Source: Anabaena cylindrica PCC 7122
GTDB taxonomy: Bacteria > Cyanobacteriota > Cyanobacteriia > Cyanobacteriales > Nostocaceae
Length of the DNA: 64,000 nt
Direction: 5' to 3'
Assembly (NCBI RefSeq): GCF_000317695.1
Contig: NC_019771.1
Location: 3,600,001 to 3,664,000, forward strand
The first letter of the stretch is position 1, and the number at the start of each line of letters is the position of its first letter. Below the pieces are notes generated by a model that was given only the letters and a program-made list of their open reading frames with translations, had not been told where the DNA came from and made no database searches. Shown here in pieces: positions 27,622 to 37,390 of the stretch. Both the position numbers and the translations under genes were made by a program.

Positions 27622-30600
27622 ATGACAACTTTATATCAAAGTAACGAAGACAGAGGAAATATCTTTGCTGAACCAGAAAAATTAGACAAACAAAATGGTA
27701 ATACAGTTGTAAATGTTAGCCATAATGATAAGTCTACAGCTAACGCTATTACTCAGGAATTTAAAATCTGGCGGCAACGATTTCAATACATAACAACCCA
27801 GATGCGTCAAGTTGCAGATATGGATACTTTATTAAAAGTAACTGTAGCAGAAGTTAGGGATAAAATTGGTGGCGATCGCGCCTTGATTTATAAATTTACT
27901 GACTCTGATTCTGGAACTGTTTCAGCAGAATCAAGAACTAGTGGCTGGACTCCATCTTTAGGTGAAAATCTGCCAGCTATTTTGTTTGGCTTATATACCA
28001 ATCAAGACTATATAGAAGCCGTAGTCATTGACGATATTAATCAAATTCAAGTTACTCCTTATCAAAAGCAACTACTTGATAAATTTCAAGTAGTTGCAAG
28101 CTTAAGCCTGCCTATCTTTGTTGATAGTAAAGTATGGGGCTTATTGGTAGTTCATAGTTGTGGATCAGAACGGCAGTGGCAAGAAACAGAAACTACCTTA
28201 CTGGCACAAATAACTACAGAAATTACCTACAGATTACAGAGCTTTAAATTACAAAAAGAACTACAGCAGTCTACCTTAGCCAAGCAATCAGCAGCTAAAG
28301 TCATTACTAAAATTTTACAGCAGCCTGATGTAGATAAAATCTTTCAAACTACTACTCAAGAAGTTCGTCAATTACTAAAATGCGATCGCGTCGGTGTTTA
28401 TCGCTTTAATCCAGACTGGAGTGGCCAATTTGTCTCCGAGGCTGTAGGTAATAACTGGACAAAAGTCGTTACCCCCGACTTCAAAATGGTCTGGGAAGAT
28501 ACCCATCTCCAAGAAACCAAAGGTGGTCGTTATGCCAAAGGCGAAACATTTGTCGTTAACGATACCTACAAAATAGGTCTAGCTCAGTGCCACATTGAGA
28601 TATTAGAACAGTTTGAAGCCAAAGCTTATATTATTGCTCCCATTTTCTCAGGGGAAAAATTGTGGGGTTTACTAGCAGCTTATCAAAATACCGGGTCGCG
28701 GGAATGGCAAGACTGGGAAGTTAGCTTTTTAACTCAGATTGGTTTGCAATTTGGTGTTGCTATCTCCCAAGGAGAATATTTAGAACAAGTCCGAAAACAA
28801 TCGGAACAATTAGCGCAGATTGCTAAACAGGAAAAAGCTTTAACAAAGATAGTTAATCGCATTCGTCAATCTTCAGATTTGGAAGAAATCTTCAAAACCA
28901 CCGCTCAAGAAGCTCGTCAGGCTCTAAAGTGCGATCGTATTGCCATCTATCATTTCAATCCAGACTGGAGTGGCAATTTCGTTGCTGAATCAGTAGGATC
29001 TGGGTGGGTCAAACTGGTTGGTTCAGATATCAATACCTTGGTGGAAGACAGTTTCTTACAAGAAAGCAAAGGAGCTAGGTTTACTAAAGGTGAAAGTTTG
29101 TGGGTGAATGATATATATCAAGAAAATATTACCCCTTGCTACTTGGAGTTATTAGAACAATTTGAAACTAAAGCCTATATAGTTGTCCCCATCTTCTTTG
29201 GGGAAAAATTATGGGGATTGTTGGCAGCTTATCAAAATACCGAAGCGCGGGAATGGCAAAGCTCAGAAGTCAACTTTTTGACTCAAATTGCCTTGCAGTT
29301 TAACCTGGCAAAATCCCAAATAGACTATCTAGCAACAGTCCGGTCAAAAACTGAAGAATTAGCACAGATAGCCGAACAAGAAAAAACTATCAACAAAATA
29401 GTCAACCGCATTCGTCAATCTTTAGACGTAGATGATATCTTCAGAACCACTACTCATGAAGTCCGTCAGGCTCTGAGATGCGATCGCGTCGGTGTTTATA
29501 AATTTAACCCAGATTGGGGTGGGGAATTTGTAGCTGAATCTGTAGGGACTGGTTGGACAAAACTAGTGGGGCCAAATATCAAAACCGTTTTAGATGATAC
29601 CCACTTACAAGACACAAAAGGTGGTAGATATGCCAAAGGCGAAACCTTTGTGGTTAATGACACCTATGCCATAGGTCTAGCCCCTTGCCACATTGCCATC
29701 CTAGAACAATTTGAAGCCAAATCTTACATCATTGTACCGATCTTTTTTGGCGATCAACTCTGGGGTTTGTTGGCAGCTTATCAAAATACTGGTTCTCGTG
29801 AATGGAAAGAATCAGAAATCAGCTTTTTACAACAAATCGGCTCGCAATTTAGTCTAGCCAAATCACAGTTAGATTATATAGAACAAGTACAGTTGCAATC
29901 TCAAGAAATCAGCCAACTGGCTGAACAAGAGAAAACAGTCAACAAAATAGTCAACCGCATCCGTCAATCTTTAGATTTAGAAGACATCTTCAGAACCGCT
30001 ACACAGGAAGTCCGTCAATCACTAAGATGCGATCGCGTCGCTGTTTATCGCTTCCACCCCGATTGGAGTGGACAATTTGTCGCTGAATCCGTAGGTGCTG
30101 GATGGATGAAAGTTGCCACTCCCGACTTTAAAATGGTTTGGGAAGATAGCCACTTGCAAGAAACCCAAGGGGGTAGATATGCCAAGGGTGAAAGCTACGT
30201 CGTCAATGACATCTATCAAGCTGGTCATGCTCAATGTCACCTAGAGGTTTTAGAGCAGGTTGAAGCCAGAGCTTACATAATAGTCCCCATCTTCTATGGA
30301 GAAAAACTCTGGGGATTACTGGCAGCTTATCAAAACTCAGGAACTCGTCAATGGCAACCCAGAGAAGTCAACTTCTTAGAGCAGATAGGCTTGCAAATCA
30401 GCCTCGCAAAATCGCAGATAGATTATATAGAACAAGTACAGTCCAAATCTGAAAAACTCGCTCAAATAGCTGAACAAGAAAAAGCCATCAGCAAAATAGT
30501 CAATCGCATCCGTCAATCTTTAGATGTAGAAGAAATCTTCAAAACCACCACCCAAGAAGTCCGCCTACTACTAAAATGCGATCGCGCAGCCGTCTATCAA

Positions 30601-32034
30601 TTCACATCTGATTGGGGTGGCGAATTTGTCGCCGAATCTGTAGTTAGTGGTTGGGTGAAACTAGTCGGACCCGGTATCAAAACCATCCTCAACGACCCTT
30701 GCTTACAAAATAACGAAGGCGGGCGCTATAAAAAAGGTGACACTCTGATAGTCAACGACATTTATACAGCCACCCTTGATCCATGCTACATAGAGATCAT
30801 CGAAAAATATGAAGCCAGAGCTTACATCATTGCTCCCATCCTATTTGGAGAAAAACTCTGGGGCTTACTCGCAGCTTATCAAAACTCAGGAACTCGTGAG
30901 TGGGAAGAATCAGAAATTAACTTGTTATCACGTATCAGCGACCAACTAGGACTAGCATTACAACAAACAGAATACTTACAACAAGTACAAGCTCAATCAT
31001 CCAAACTAGCAGAAGCAGCCCAAAGAGAAAAAGCAGCTAAAGAATTACTGCAACAACGTTCTATTCAACTACTCAGAGCCATTGGTCCTGCGCTCAGTGG
31101 TGATTTAACAGTCCGCGCCCCAATTACAGAAGACGAATTAGGCACAATTGCCGATGCCTATAATGGGACTCTGCAAGCATTACAACAAATCGTAATTCAG
31201 GTACAAACCGCATCTCAACAAGTCGCTCAAACCTCTATCAATAGCAATTCTTCACTAGTAGGATTGACTGATTTAGCAAAAGAACAATCTGATGAAATCA
31301 CCCAAGCCCTAAGCGATATTCAACAGATGGTAGATTCTACCCAAGCAGTAGTAACAAACGCTCAATTAGTACAAGTAGCCTTACAACAAGCCAACAAAAC
31401 TGTAGATTCTGGTGATATCGCCATGAATCAAACAGTAAACGCCATTCAAGCCATTCGGGAAACTGTTGCTCAAACCAGCAAAAAGATTAAACGCCTAAGT
31501 GAATCATCACAAAAAATCTCTAAAGTGGTGAACTTAATCAGCAACTTTGCCACACAAACAAACGTACTCGCACTCAATGCCGCCATTGAAGCGACTCGTG
31601 CAGGAGAATATGGCAAAGGCTTTGCGGTGGTAGCCGATGAAGTGCGCTCCTTATCACGCCAGTCAGCAGCAGCTACTATCGAAATTGAAAAACTAGTCCA
31701 AGAGATTCAAACTGAAACTGGGGAAGTTGCAGTAGCAATGGAAATGGGTATTCAGCAAGTCGTCGAAGGTACAAACCTGGTTAGTGAAACCCGCCAAAAC
31801 TTGAACGCGATCGTTTTAGCCACGGCAGAAATTAGTCAACTAATTGAGCGTATTACTGAAGCAACTCAAAAACAAATGAGCCAATCAGTAACAGTAACAA
31901 CATCAATGAATGATGTAGCCTCAATTGCAAATAAGACCTTTGGTGAATCTCAAGAAATTGCTACTGTATTCCAAAATTTATCAGGAATGGCACAAGATTT
32001 ATTAACAACCGCTAGTAAGTTCAAAGTCAAATAA
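27622..32034 (+). CDS. pixJ: Six-GAF cyanobacteriochrome methyl-accepting phototaxis receptor (PixJ/PtxD-like)
   Basis: Soluble receptor of 1470 residues with no membrane helix. Six GAF domains lie at about 62-210, 230-385, 410-570, 595-750, 775-935 and 960-1115, joined by near-identical helical linkers (Q-A-E-Q-E-K…N-R-I-R-Q-S). A HAMP-like stretch (about 1145-1200) and a methyl-accepting signalling domain with the hairpin tip NVLALNAAIEATRAGEYGKG follow. GAF1 lacks the bilin cysteine. GAF2 (Cys323), GAF4 (Cys689) and GAF5 (Cys872) have Cys-His, the usual bilin anchor. GAF3 (Cys506) and GAF6 (Cys1055) have Cys-Tyr. GAF2 and GAF5 keep the VWED(T/S)HLQE tryptophan region of red/green cyanobacteriochromes. 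GAF6 has NDPCLQ (Cys1027), close to the DXCF second-cysteine motif of blue/green types. Colour assignments are inference. Confidence 0.9.
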   Translation: MTTLYQSNEDRGNIFAEPEKLDKQNGNTVVNVSHNDKSTANAITQEFKIWRQRFQYITTQMRQVADMDTLLKVTVAEVRDKIGGDRALIYKFTDSDSGTVSAESRTSGWTPSLGENLPAILFGLYTNQDYIEAVVIDDINQIQVTPYQKQLLDKFQVVASLSLPIFVDSKVWGLLVVHSCGSERQWQETETTLLAQITTEITYRLQSFKLQKELQQSTLAKQSAAKVITKILQQPDVDKIFQTTTQEVRQLLKCDRVGVYRFNPDWSGQFVSEAVGNNWTKVVTPDFKMVWEDTHLQETKGGRYAKGETFVVNDTYKIGLAQCHIEILEQFEAKAYIIAPIFSGEKLWGLLAAYQNTGSREWQDWEVSFLTQIGLQFGVAISQGEYLEQVRKQSEQLAQIAKQEKALTKIVNRIRQSSDLEEIFKTTAQEARQALKCDRIAIYHFNPDWSGNFVAESVGSGWVKLVGSDINTLVEDSFLQESKGARFTKGESLWVNDIYQENITPCYLELLEQFETKAYIVVPIFFGEKLWGLLAAYQNTEAREWQSSEVNFLTQIALQFNLAKSQIDYLATVRSKTEELAQIAEQEKTINKIVNRIRQSLDVDDIFRTTTHEVRQALRCDRVGVYKFNPDWGGEFVAESVGTGWTKLVGPNIKTVLDDTHLQDTKGGRYAKGETFVVNDTYAIGLAPCHIAILEQFEAKSYIIVPIFFGDQLWGLLAAYQNTGSREWKESEISFLQQIGSQFSLAKSQLDYIEQVQLQSQEISQLAEQEKTVNKIVNRIRQSLDLEDIFRTATQEVRQSLRCDRVAVYRFHPDWSGQFVAESVGAGWMKVATPDFKMVWEDSHLQETQGGRYAKGESYVVNDIYQAGHAQCHLEVLEQVEARAYIIVPIFYGEKLWGLLAAYQNSGTRQWQPREVNFLEQIGLQISLAKSQIDYIEQVQSKSEKLAQIAEQEKAISKIVNRIRQSLDVEEIFKTTTQEVRLLLKCDRAAVYQFTSDWGGEFVAESVVSGWVKLVGPGIKTILNDPCLQNNEGGRYKKGDTLIVNDIYTATLDPCYIEIIEKYEARAYIIAPILFGEKLWGLLAAYQNSGTREWEESEINLLSRISDQLGLALQQTEYLQQVQAQSSKLAEAAQREKAAKELLQQRSIQLLRAIGPALSGDLTVRAPITEDELGTIADAYNGTLQALQQIVIQVQTASQQVAQTSINSNSSLVGLTDLAKEQSDEITQALSDIQQMVDSTQAVVTNAQLVQVALQQANKTVDSGDIAMNQTVNAIQAIRETVAQTSKKIKRLSESSQKISKVVNLISNFATQTNVLALNAAIEATRAGEYGKGFAVVADEVRSLSRQSAAATIEIEKLVQEIQTETGEVAVAMEMGIQQVVEGTNLVSETRQNLNAIVLATAEISQLIERITEATQKQMSQSVTVTTSMNDVASIANKTFGESQEIATVFQNLSGMAQDLLTTASKFKVK

Positions 32035-32298
32035 TCCCCATTCGCACTCCTAAAATGTGCATGAAAACAGGTAACATTTACCTAGTGTTGGCAGGCTAAT
32101 CACCTGCCCTACTGATTTTATCCATCTGTAGGAATCAGAAATTTGAAGAAGAATACATCCGTCAGAATGCAATCAGTTTAGGACAAAATTCATTCTGACT
32201 CCTGACTCCAGACTCCAGAATTCTGCTCGATAAAATATAAAATTCAAGACTAGTATGAATTAACATCATCAAAAACCTAAAATATCAAACAAAAAATT
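32035..32298. other. Spacer between pixJ and pixL
   Basis: 264 bases. A small hairpin (aggtaacatttacct, 32070-32084) and an aggcaggctaatcacctgccct-like inverted motif (about 32094-32113) are visible without T-runs. There is no ORF. Confidence 0.45.
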
Positions 32299-35200
32299 AT
32301 GATTACAGATAATGAAATTCGTCAACAAGGCTATGCCTATTTTTTAGCCGAAACCCCAGAACTATTACAAACAATTGAACAGGATCTATTTACTCTCTTA
32401 GAAAATTACAGTATTGCTAAAGTTCATAATTTAATGAGAGCAACTCACACCATTAAGGGTGGAGCAGCTACTGTCGGATTAGATACTATCAAAACTATAG
32501 CCCATTCTCTAGAAGATATATTTAAGGCTCTATATAGTCCAGATGTAGTTATAAATTCAGAACTGCAAACAATGCTATTAGAAGCTTATGAATGTCTGGA
32601 GTTAGCTGTCACCACAGAACTAACAGCCAGTAATATTAATAGCGAAGAACTGATTCAGAGAGCAACTACAGTATTTGCACAAATACAAACAACATTAGGT
32701 GATGCTTTTGGGGCTGAATCTCATATTCCTACTTCTGAAGAATTAGGATTTGATATTGTCCAGTCTATCTTTGAAGTAGGAGTAAAACAACGCTTAGAAA
32801 GTATTTCTGAAGCCCTACTTAATTCACTCAGTAATGAAGAATTAGTAGAGGTTTTACACTCTCAACTTGATGTATTTCTCGGTTTAGCAGAATCGTTGAA
32901 TTTACCTGGTTTAAAAGAACTAGCTTGCACAATTATGTCCGCTTTGGAAGCTAATCCCCACAAAGCAAGCCAAATTGCCGAAATTGCTTTAGCTGATTTA
33001 CAAGAGTCACACAAAGCAGTTTTAGCAGGCGATCGCACTTCTGGGGGTTCACCTTCTTTAGCTTTGCAAACACTCATAAAAGTAACAGAAGATAATTCAC
33101 CTAGCATACCCACTATCACTAGTAGTTCATTAGCTATAGTCCCCAAGGTTGAATCATCTATCACCCATGCAAATCAAAGTTTTGCTACCGCGTTTTTTAA
33201 TATCACTACTAAATTTTACCAGTTTTTAATAACATCTGGTGACAAGAATAATGAGCCTTTAAGACCAGCAAATGCTAAATTTTATTTAAAAGCAATTCGC
33301 TATATTTTTGGCTGGTTTAATCACTATAGAGAAATACCAGAAACAGAACTGAGTTTAAAGTTATTAATTTTTCCAGATGGTCAAGAAAATTCACAACATT
33401 ATATAGAAACTTGGCTTAATGAATTTCTAGATTTTATTGTCGATAAAAGAGATCAGCCGAACCTTCGTGTTTATCGTCAAGGTGTGATTTTAATCATTCT
33501 TCTAGCTATTGCCCAATTTCAATATTTAGTTAACAAAGATGATGATGCTATCTCAGTTATCAGCACACTCAGAAAGCAAATCCGTAAATTAGGAAAAGAA
33601 TATAAAAATTACCCTCCAGTCACCGAACAAGAAAAAAAATGGCTTGACAGTCCTAAACTACAAGAATTACTAGTTATCAAAGAAATATCTAACCCTGTAG
33701 CTGTTCCTAATGACTTTAATCTATTAGAAGAAATCTGGGGAGGAGAAACTATTGTTGATTCTGAAATAGTAGAGCAAAACGTCTCAACTCATACTGTAGA
33801 AGATATTAAAAATGACAATTATTTAGGAAGTGTGACTTCATCAGTTGTCAGTGATCAGGTATTTACAAATATTTCTGAATCAATCCTAGAAGTTATTCAT
33901 GATGAACCTGTAATCAACAATAAAGAAATAGCCGATCAATCCTTACCTACGAAAAATAATAATTCTCGACAGCCTTCTTTTGTACGTGTCAATGTAGATG
34001 GGTTGCAGCATCTCAATTATTTAGCAGGTGAATTACTAATTTATCAAAAACGACGAACTTTATACGATGATCAAATTATAGAATTAATTGACAGATTAAC
34101 TCAAAAACTGAGTCAACATCAAGCAATTTTAAATCAATTGCGTGATTTATCTTTACAGGGAAATAATGTTTCTATCGAAACTATGCAAAAAGTCTCTGCT
34201 GTGCAGTTTGATGCTTTGGAAATGGATATATATACAGAATTTAATTTGACATTACACGAAGCATTAGAAGACACGCTACAATTGCAAGAAACAGCTGAGT
34301 CTCTTGACTTATTAATGAAACAATCTGGTCAAATTAGTGATAAAAAATATAATTTAACTCTCAATATTATAGACAACCTGGTAGAAGCTAGAATGCTACC
34401 TTTAGGAACGATTTTAAACCGCTTTCCTCAAATGGTGCAGAAGCTAGGAAATGTTTATGCAAAACTTGTAGAATTAAAACTCATTGGTACACAAGTTCTC
34501 ATAGATAAAGCCATTGCTGAAAAACTCTATGATCCATTATTACAATTAGTGCGTAATGCTTTTGATCATGGTATTGAAACTCCAGAAATTCGCCGTGGAC
34601 TTGGCAAAACCGAAACAGGTTTAATAGAAATCTGTGCTTATCATCAAGGAAGCCAAACTATTATCGAAATCCGAGATGATGGACATGGTATAAATTTAGA
34701 AAAAATTAGAGAAAGAGCGATCGCACTTAATCTCATCCCAGATGATCATCATGGTCAAGGCTATGTTCATAATCTGACTGAATCGGAATTGATAGAATTC
34801 ATGTTTTCACCTGGATTTTCCACCGCTGGTAAGGTAAGTGAAATTTCTGGACGTGGGATGGGTTTAGATATTGTTCGTACTCAGTTACAAGCTCTTAATG
34901 GCTTGGTTTCAGTGCAATCATCTCCTTCTCAAGGAACAACATTCATACTCAAAATACCTTTTTCTATGACTACAGATAAACTAATGCTAGTCCAAGCAGG
35001 GGGTGTTGTTTATGCCTTATTGCTAGATAGTATCGAAAAAATATTAATTCCCGCTGAACAACAAATCAAAAAATTTGAAGGTAAACAAATTTTACATTGG
35101 CATTCAGGTGAGGATGAGCTTCTAGTCAATCTCTTAAAACTTTCAAATTTGATGTACTATAATGGTTCATTTATTGGTGGTACTTATTTAAACAAAATAC

Positions 35201-35988
35201 CCAGTCATGCCGATACAGAAAGCATGAAAACTCCTGTGCTTTTGCTCAGACATAATCAAGGAATTTTGGGTTTAGAAGTCGATCAAATTATTGGTGAACA
35301 AGAATTAGTAATCAGACCTTTGGGAAATGCCATTGCTCCACCAAAATACATCTATGGTTGTAGTAGTTTAGCTAATGGCAATCTTGTTTTAGTAATTGAC
35401 GGAACTCTCCTGGTAGATTCTCAACAGATGCAAGCAACACTTGATGTGAGAACACTACCAAGCAGTTCTATATCTTCTCAACAGACCTTGTTAACGTCGG
35501 AGGATGAGATTCAATCTACACCTCTGCTGGCTGCATCTGCTCCTTTAAATACTATCAAACCTCAACTCCCTTCTTCTGTAGGAGTCGCTAATAAATTACC
35601 AAAAGTAGTTTTGGTTATAGATGATGCAATTAGTGTCCGACAAACTATTTCTCTAACTTTGCAAAAATTTGGCTATCAAGTATTGTCAGCACAAAATGGA
35701 GTAGAAGCTCTCGAACAATTGGAAGTACATCCAGAAATCGAAGTAATAATTTCTGATTTGGAAATGCCACGGATGAATGGATTTGAATTATTAAGTCATA
35801 TTCGTCAGAATCCTGATTTGGCTAAAAAACCTGTGGTGATTCTCACTTCTCGTAGTTCCGAAAAACATCGTCAATTAGCTCAAGAATTAGGTGCAACGGC
35901 TTATTTTACTAAGCCTTATTTGGAGCATGAGTTCCTTTCTACTGTTGATACTTTGGCTAATAGAAATAAAGACGATTCAAATCAGTGA
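32299..35988 (+). CDS. pixL: Hybrid CheA histidine kinase with C-terminal receiver (PixL type)
   Basis: Central kinase of the phototaxis signalling complex, 1229 residues. The N-terminal HPt domain has phospho-acceptor His50 in RATHTIKGGA. A long linker (about 130-560) is of low conservation. A dimerisation/P3 region precedes the HATPase domain, whose N box is QLVRNAFDHGIETPE and whose G boxes are IRDDGHGIN and SGRGMGLDIV. A CheW-like domain (about 890-1060) follows. The receiver (about 1095-1220) has its Asp in VIISDLEMPRMNGFE and its Lys in YFTKPY. All catalytic motifs are intact. No CheB or CheR gene accompanies it, as usual for these cyanobacterial loci. Confidence 0.9.
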   Translation: MITDNEIRQQGYAYFLAETPELLQTIEQDLFTLLENYSIAKVHNLMRATHTIKGGAATVGLDTIKTIAHSLEDIFKALYSPDVVINSELQTMLLEAYECLELAVTTELTASNINSEELIQRATTVFAQIQTTLGDAFGAESHIPTSEELGFDIVQSIFEVGVKQRLESISEALLNSLSNEELVEVLHSQLDVFLGLAESLNLPGLKELACTIMSALEANPHKASQIAEIALADLQESHKAVLAGDRTSGGSPSLALQTLIKVTEDNSPSIPTITSSSLAIVPKVESSITHANQSFATAFFNITTKFYQFLITSGDKNNEPLRPANAKFYLKAIRYIFGWFNHYREIPETELSLKLLIFPDGQENSQHYIETWLNEFLDFIVDKRDQPNLRVYRQGVILIILLAIAQFQYLVNKDDDAISVISTLRKQIRKLGKEYKNYPPVTEQEKKWLDSPKLQELLVIKEISNPVAVPNDFNLLEEIWGGETIVDSEIVEQNVSTHTVEDIKNDNYLGSVTSSVVSDQVFTNISESILEVIHDEPVINNKEIADQSLPTKNNNSRQPSFVRVNVDGLQHLNYLAGELLIYQKRRTLYDDQIIELIDRLTQKLSQHQAILNQLRDLSLQGNNVSIETMQKVSAVQFDALEMDIYTEFNLTLHEALEDTLQLQETAESLDLLMKQSGQISDKKYNLTLNIIDNLVEARMLPLGTILNRFPQMVQKLGNVYAKLVELKLIGTQVLIDKAIAEKLYDPLLQLVRNAFDHGIETPEIRRGLGKTETGLIEICAYHQGSQTIIEIRDDGHGINLEKIRERAIALNLIPDDHHGQGYVHNLTESELIEFMFSPGFSTAGKVSEISGRGMGLDIVRTQLQALNGLVSVQSSPSQGTTFILKIPFSMTTDKLMLVQAGGVVYALLLDSIEKILIPAEQQIKKFEGKQILHWHSGEDELLVNLLKLSNLMYYNGSFIGGTYLNKIPSHADTESMKTPVLLLRHNQGILGLEVDQIIGEQELVIRPLGNAIAPPKYIYGCSSLANGNLVLVIDGTLLVDSQQMQATLDVRTLPSSSISSQQTLLTSEDEIQSTPLLAASAPLNTIKPQLPSSVGVANKLPKVVLVIDDAISVRQTISLTLQKFGYQVLSAQNGVEALEQLEVHPEIEVIISDLEMPRMNGFELLSHIRQNPDLAKKPVVILTSRSSEKHRQLAQELGATAYFTKPYLEHEFLSTVDTLANRNKDDSNQ

Positions 35989-36232
35989 CTAATAACAGCA
36001 GGTAAATAAATTATTGAGCAAATTGCAAAAAGGTTGAATATACCAGTTTCTTTATTTCATCATTCAGCCTTTTTGTATTATGCTTTTCCTGCTATTAATT
36101 TTTAAAGAAAAATTATATTTTATGTAAACGATTTTTATATAGTTTCCCAGCCGTTACCTTCTTGTAACTACGATTAAATGCTATATTCATATTGGACTGT
36201 TTTATATTTTTGAGTTAATTTCTATTTCTCGT

Positions 36233-37000
36233 ATGGAATTTGATTTTAATAATTTAGACCCATTACTAGCAACTTTAACTGATATTTTTGCAAATATTGG
36301 AGATACAAAAAAAGTTGCCATACTTGCAGAAGCAACTGCAACAATTGAGCAGATAGATTATGACAACTGGAACGGTGGAACTGATGTTTATAATTTATAT
36401 TTAACAATTCCTGGTTATCTATTTAGCCAAATTGCTGATGAGCAAGAGAACTTAGAGAAGGAAATTCAGGAAAAAACATCTTATGTGCTAAGACCATATA
36501 TGAAAAATTGGTACATTAAATGGGTGGTCATATCACCAATGTTATCGAGTGACACTCAATGGAGAGAAAAAGCAAAAGCTTTTGTAGAAGGACAAGGTAT
36601 CAATAATCAGGGACGTGTACGTTCAGACAACATTGCAAGTAAATCCTGTGATGGATTATTATTTCGGTCTCAACCAGAAATCTATTTGTATGAGGGGTTT
36701 AAGAGGCTTGGAGTTACTTTTGCACCTCTTGCGGTATTTATTCGAGGGGGTCAAGATTATCGTCGTATTGAACCAGATTTTCTAATTATTAAAGATGGAA
36801 TAACAATGATTGTTGAAGTTGATGGTGATACTGTTCATCGAGAATTGCCCGCAGAAGCTCATGATCGTTTAAATATGCTAACTCATGAGGGAGCTATTGC
36901 AGAACGGGTATTAGCAAGCGAATGTAACACGCCTGAAAAAGCAAAACAATGTGCATCTCGATTAATAGAAATTCTTAAGAAGCGTAAAAAAAATATGTAA
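36233..37000 (+). CDS. Two-domain protein with PD-(D/E)XK-like C-terminus, function unknown
   Basis: A 255-residue soluble protein I cannot name. The N-terminal part (about 1-125) contains the striking DNWNGGTDVYNLYLTIP stretch (residues 44-60), which I associate loosely with N-terminal modules of abortive-infection-like proteins; that memory needs checking. The C-terminal part (about 140-250) reads like a restriction-endonuclease fold: Glu149 in SQPEIYLYEG, Asp182 in EPDFLI, then Glu195-Val-Asp197 in IVEVDGD, with Asp in place of the usual Lys. A DUF559/Vsr-like nuclease is possible. The gene stands alone, with 244 bases upstream and a dispersed repeat 50 bases downstream. It is not obviously part of the pix or pot operons. 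A stand-alone defence role is speculation. Confidence 0.7.
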   Translation: MEFDFNNLDPLLATLTDIFANIGDTKKVAILAEATATIEQIDYDNWNGGTDVYNLYLTIPGYLFSQIADEQENLEKEIQEKTSYVLRPYMKNWYIKWVVISPMLSSDTQWREKAKAFVEGQGINNQGRVRSDNIASKSCDGLLFRSQPEIYLYEGFKRLGVTFAPLAVFIRGGQDYRRIEPDFLIIKDGITMIVEVDGDTVHRELPAEAHDRLNMLTHEGAIAERVLASECNTPEKAKQCASRLIEILKKRKKNM

Positions 37001-37050
37001 GAACATATGCTCTCATGCTCGTTCCTATCTTGGTTGATGCGATCGCGCTA

Positions 37051-37173
37051 AGAGTAAGCCACAAAATAAATGATCCTGTCTTGTCATGCTGAGTGTAGCA
37101 AAGCGAAACGAAGCATCTCGGAGGATTCTTCACTACACTTCGTTTCGTTCAGAATGACATTGGGCATTTCTTT
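37051..37173. repeat. Dispersed repeat, copy A (inverted mate at 51130)
   Basis: Runs from agagtaagccacaaaataaa through cttgtcatgctgagtgtagc, a tcttcactacacttcg core, to cagaatgacattgggcattt. It is almost identical to the reverse complement of 51130-51277 apart from an insertion of about 26 bases in the other copy. A more decayed relative is near 14225-14285. Confidence 0.85.
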
Positions 37174-37261
37174 TTGTGGAGTTCTCTAAGGCTTAATTCC
37201 TCCCTTATGGACAGTAGTGTAAAAATGCTGATAATAAATTTTAGAGTTTCTAAATTACAAC

Positions 37262-37375
37262 TAATTTCTATTTCTTTGGTTTAACCTCACCGAATTTAAT
37301 CACAAGTGCGATACCTTCGGTAAGCTACCGCTAACGCCATACTCACCACTAAAATTAATGTCATATTGCTAAACC
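37262..37375 (-). pseudogene. Relic of a second permease 3' end, interrupted by a small insertion
   Basis: Read on the minus strand, this segment repeats the last 20 or so codons of potB: MTLIL-VVS-MA, then, after an insertion of about 22 bases (37313-37334), the IALVIKFGEV-KPKK tail and a stop. The insertion splits what would be a GCGATCGC octamer. It is probably what remains of a duplicated or second pot permease gene. Confidence 0.75.
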
Positions 37376-37390
37376 CCTACTACTCCCAAA

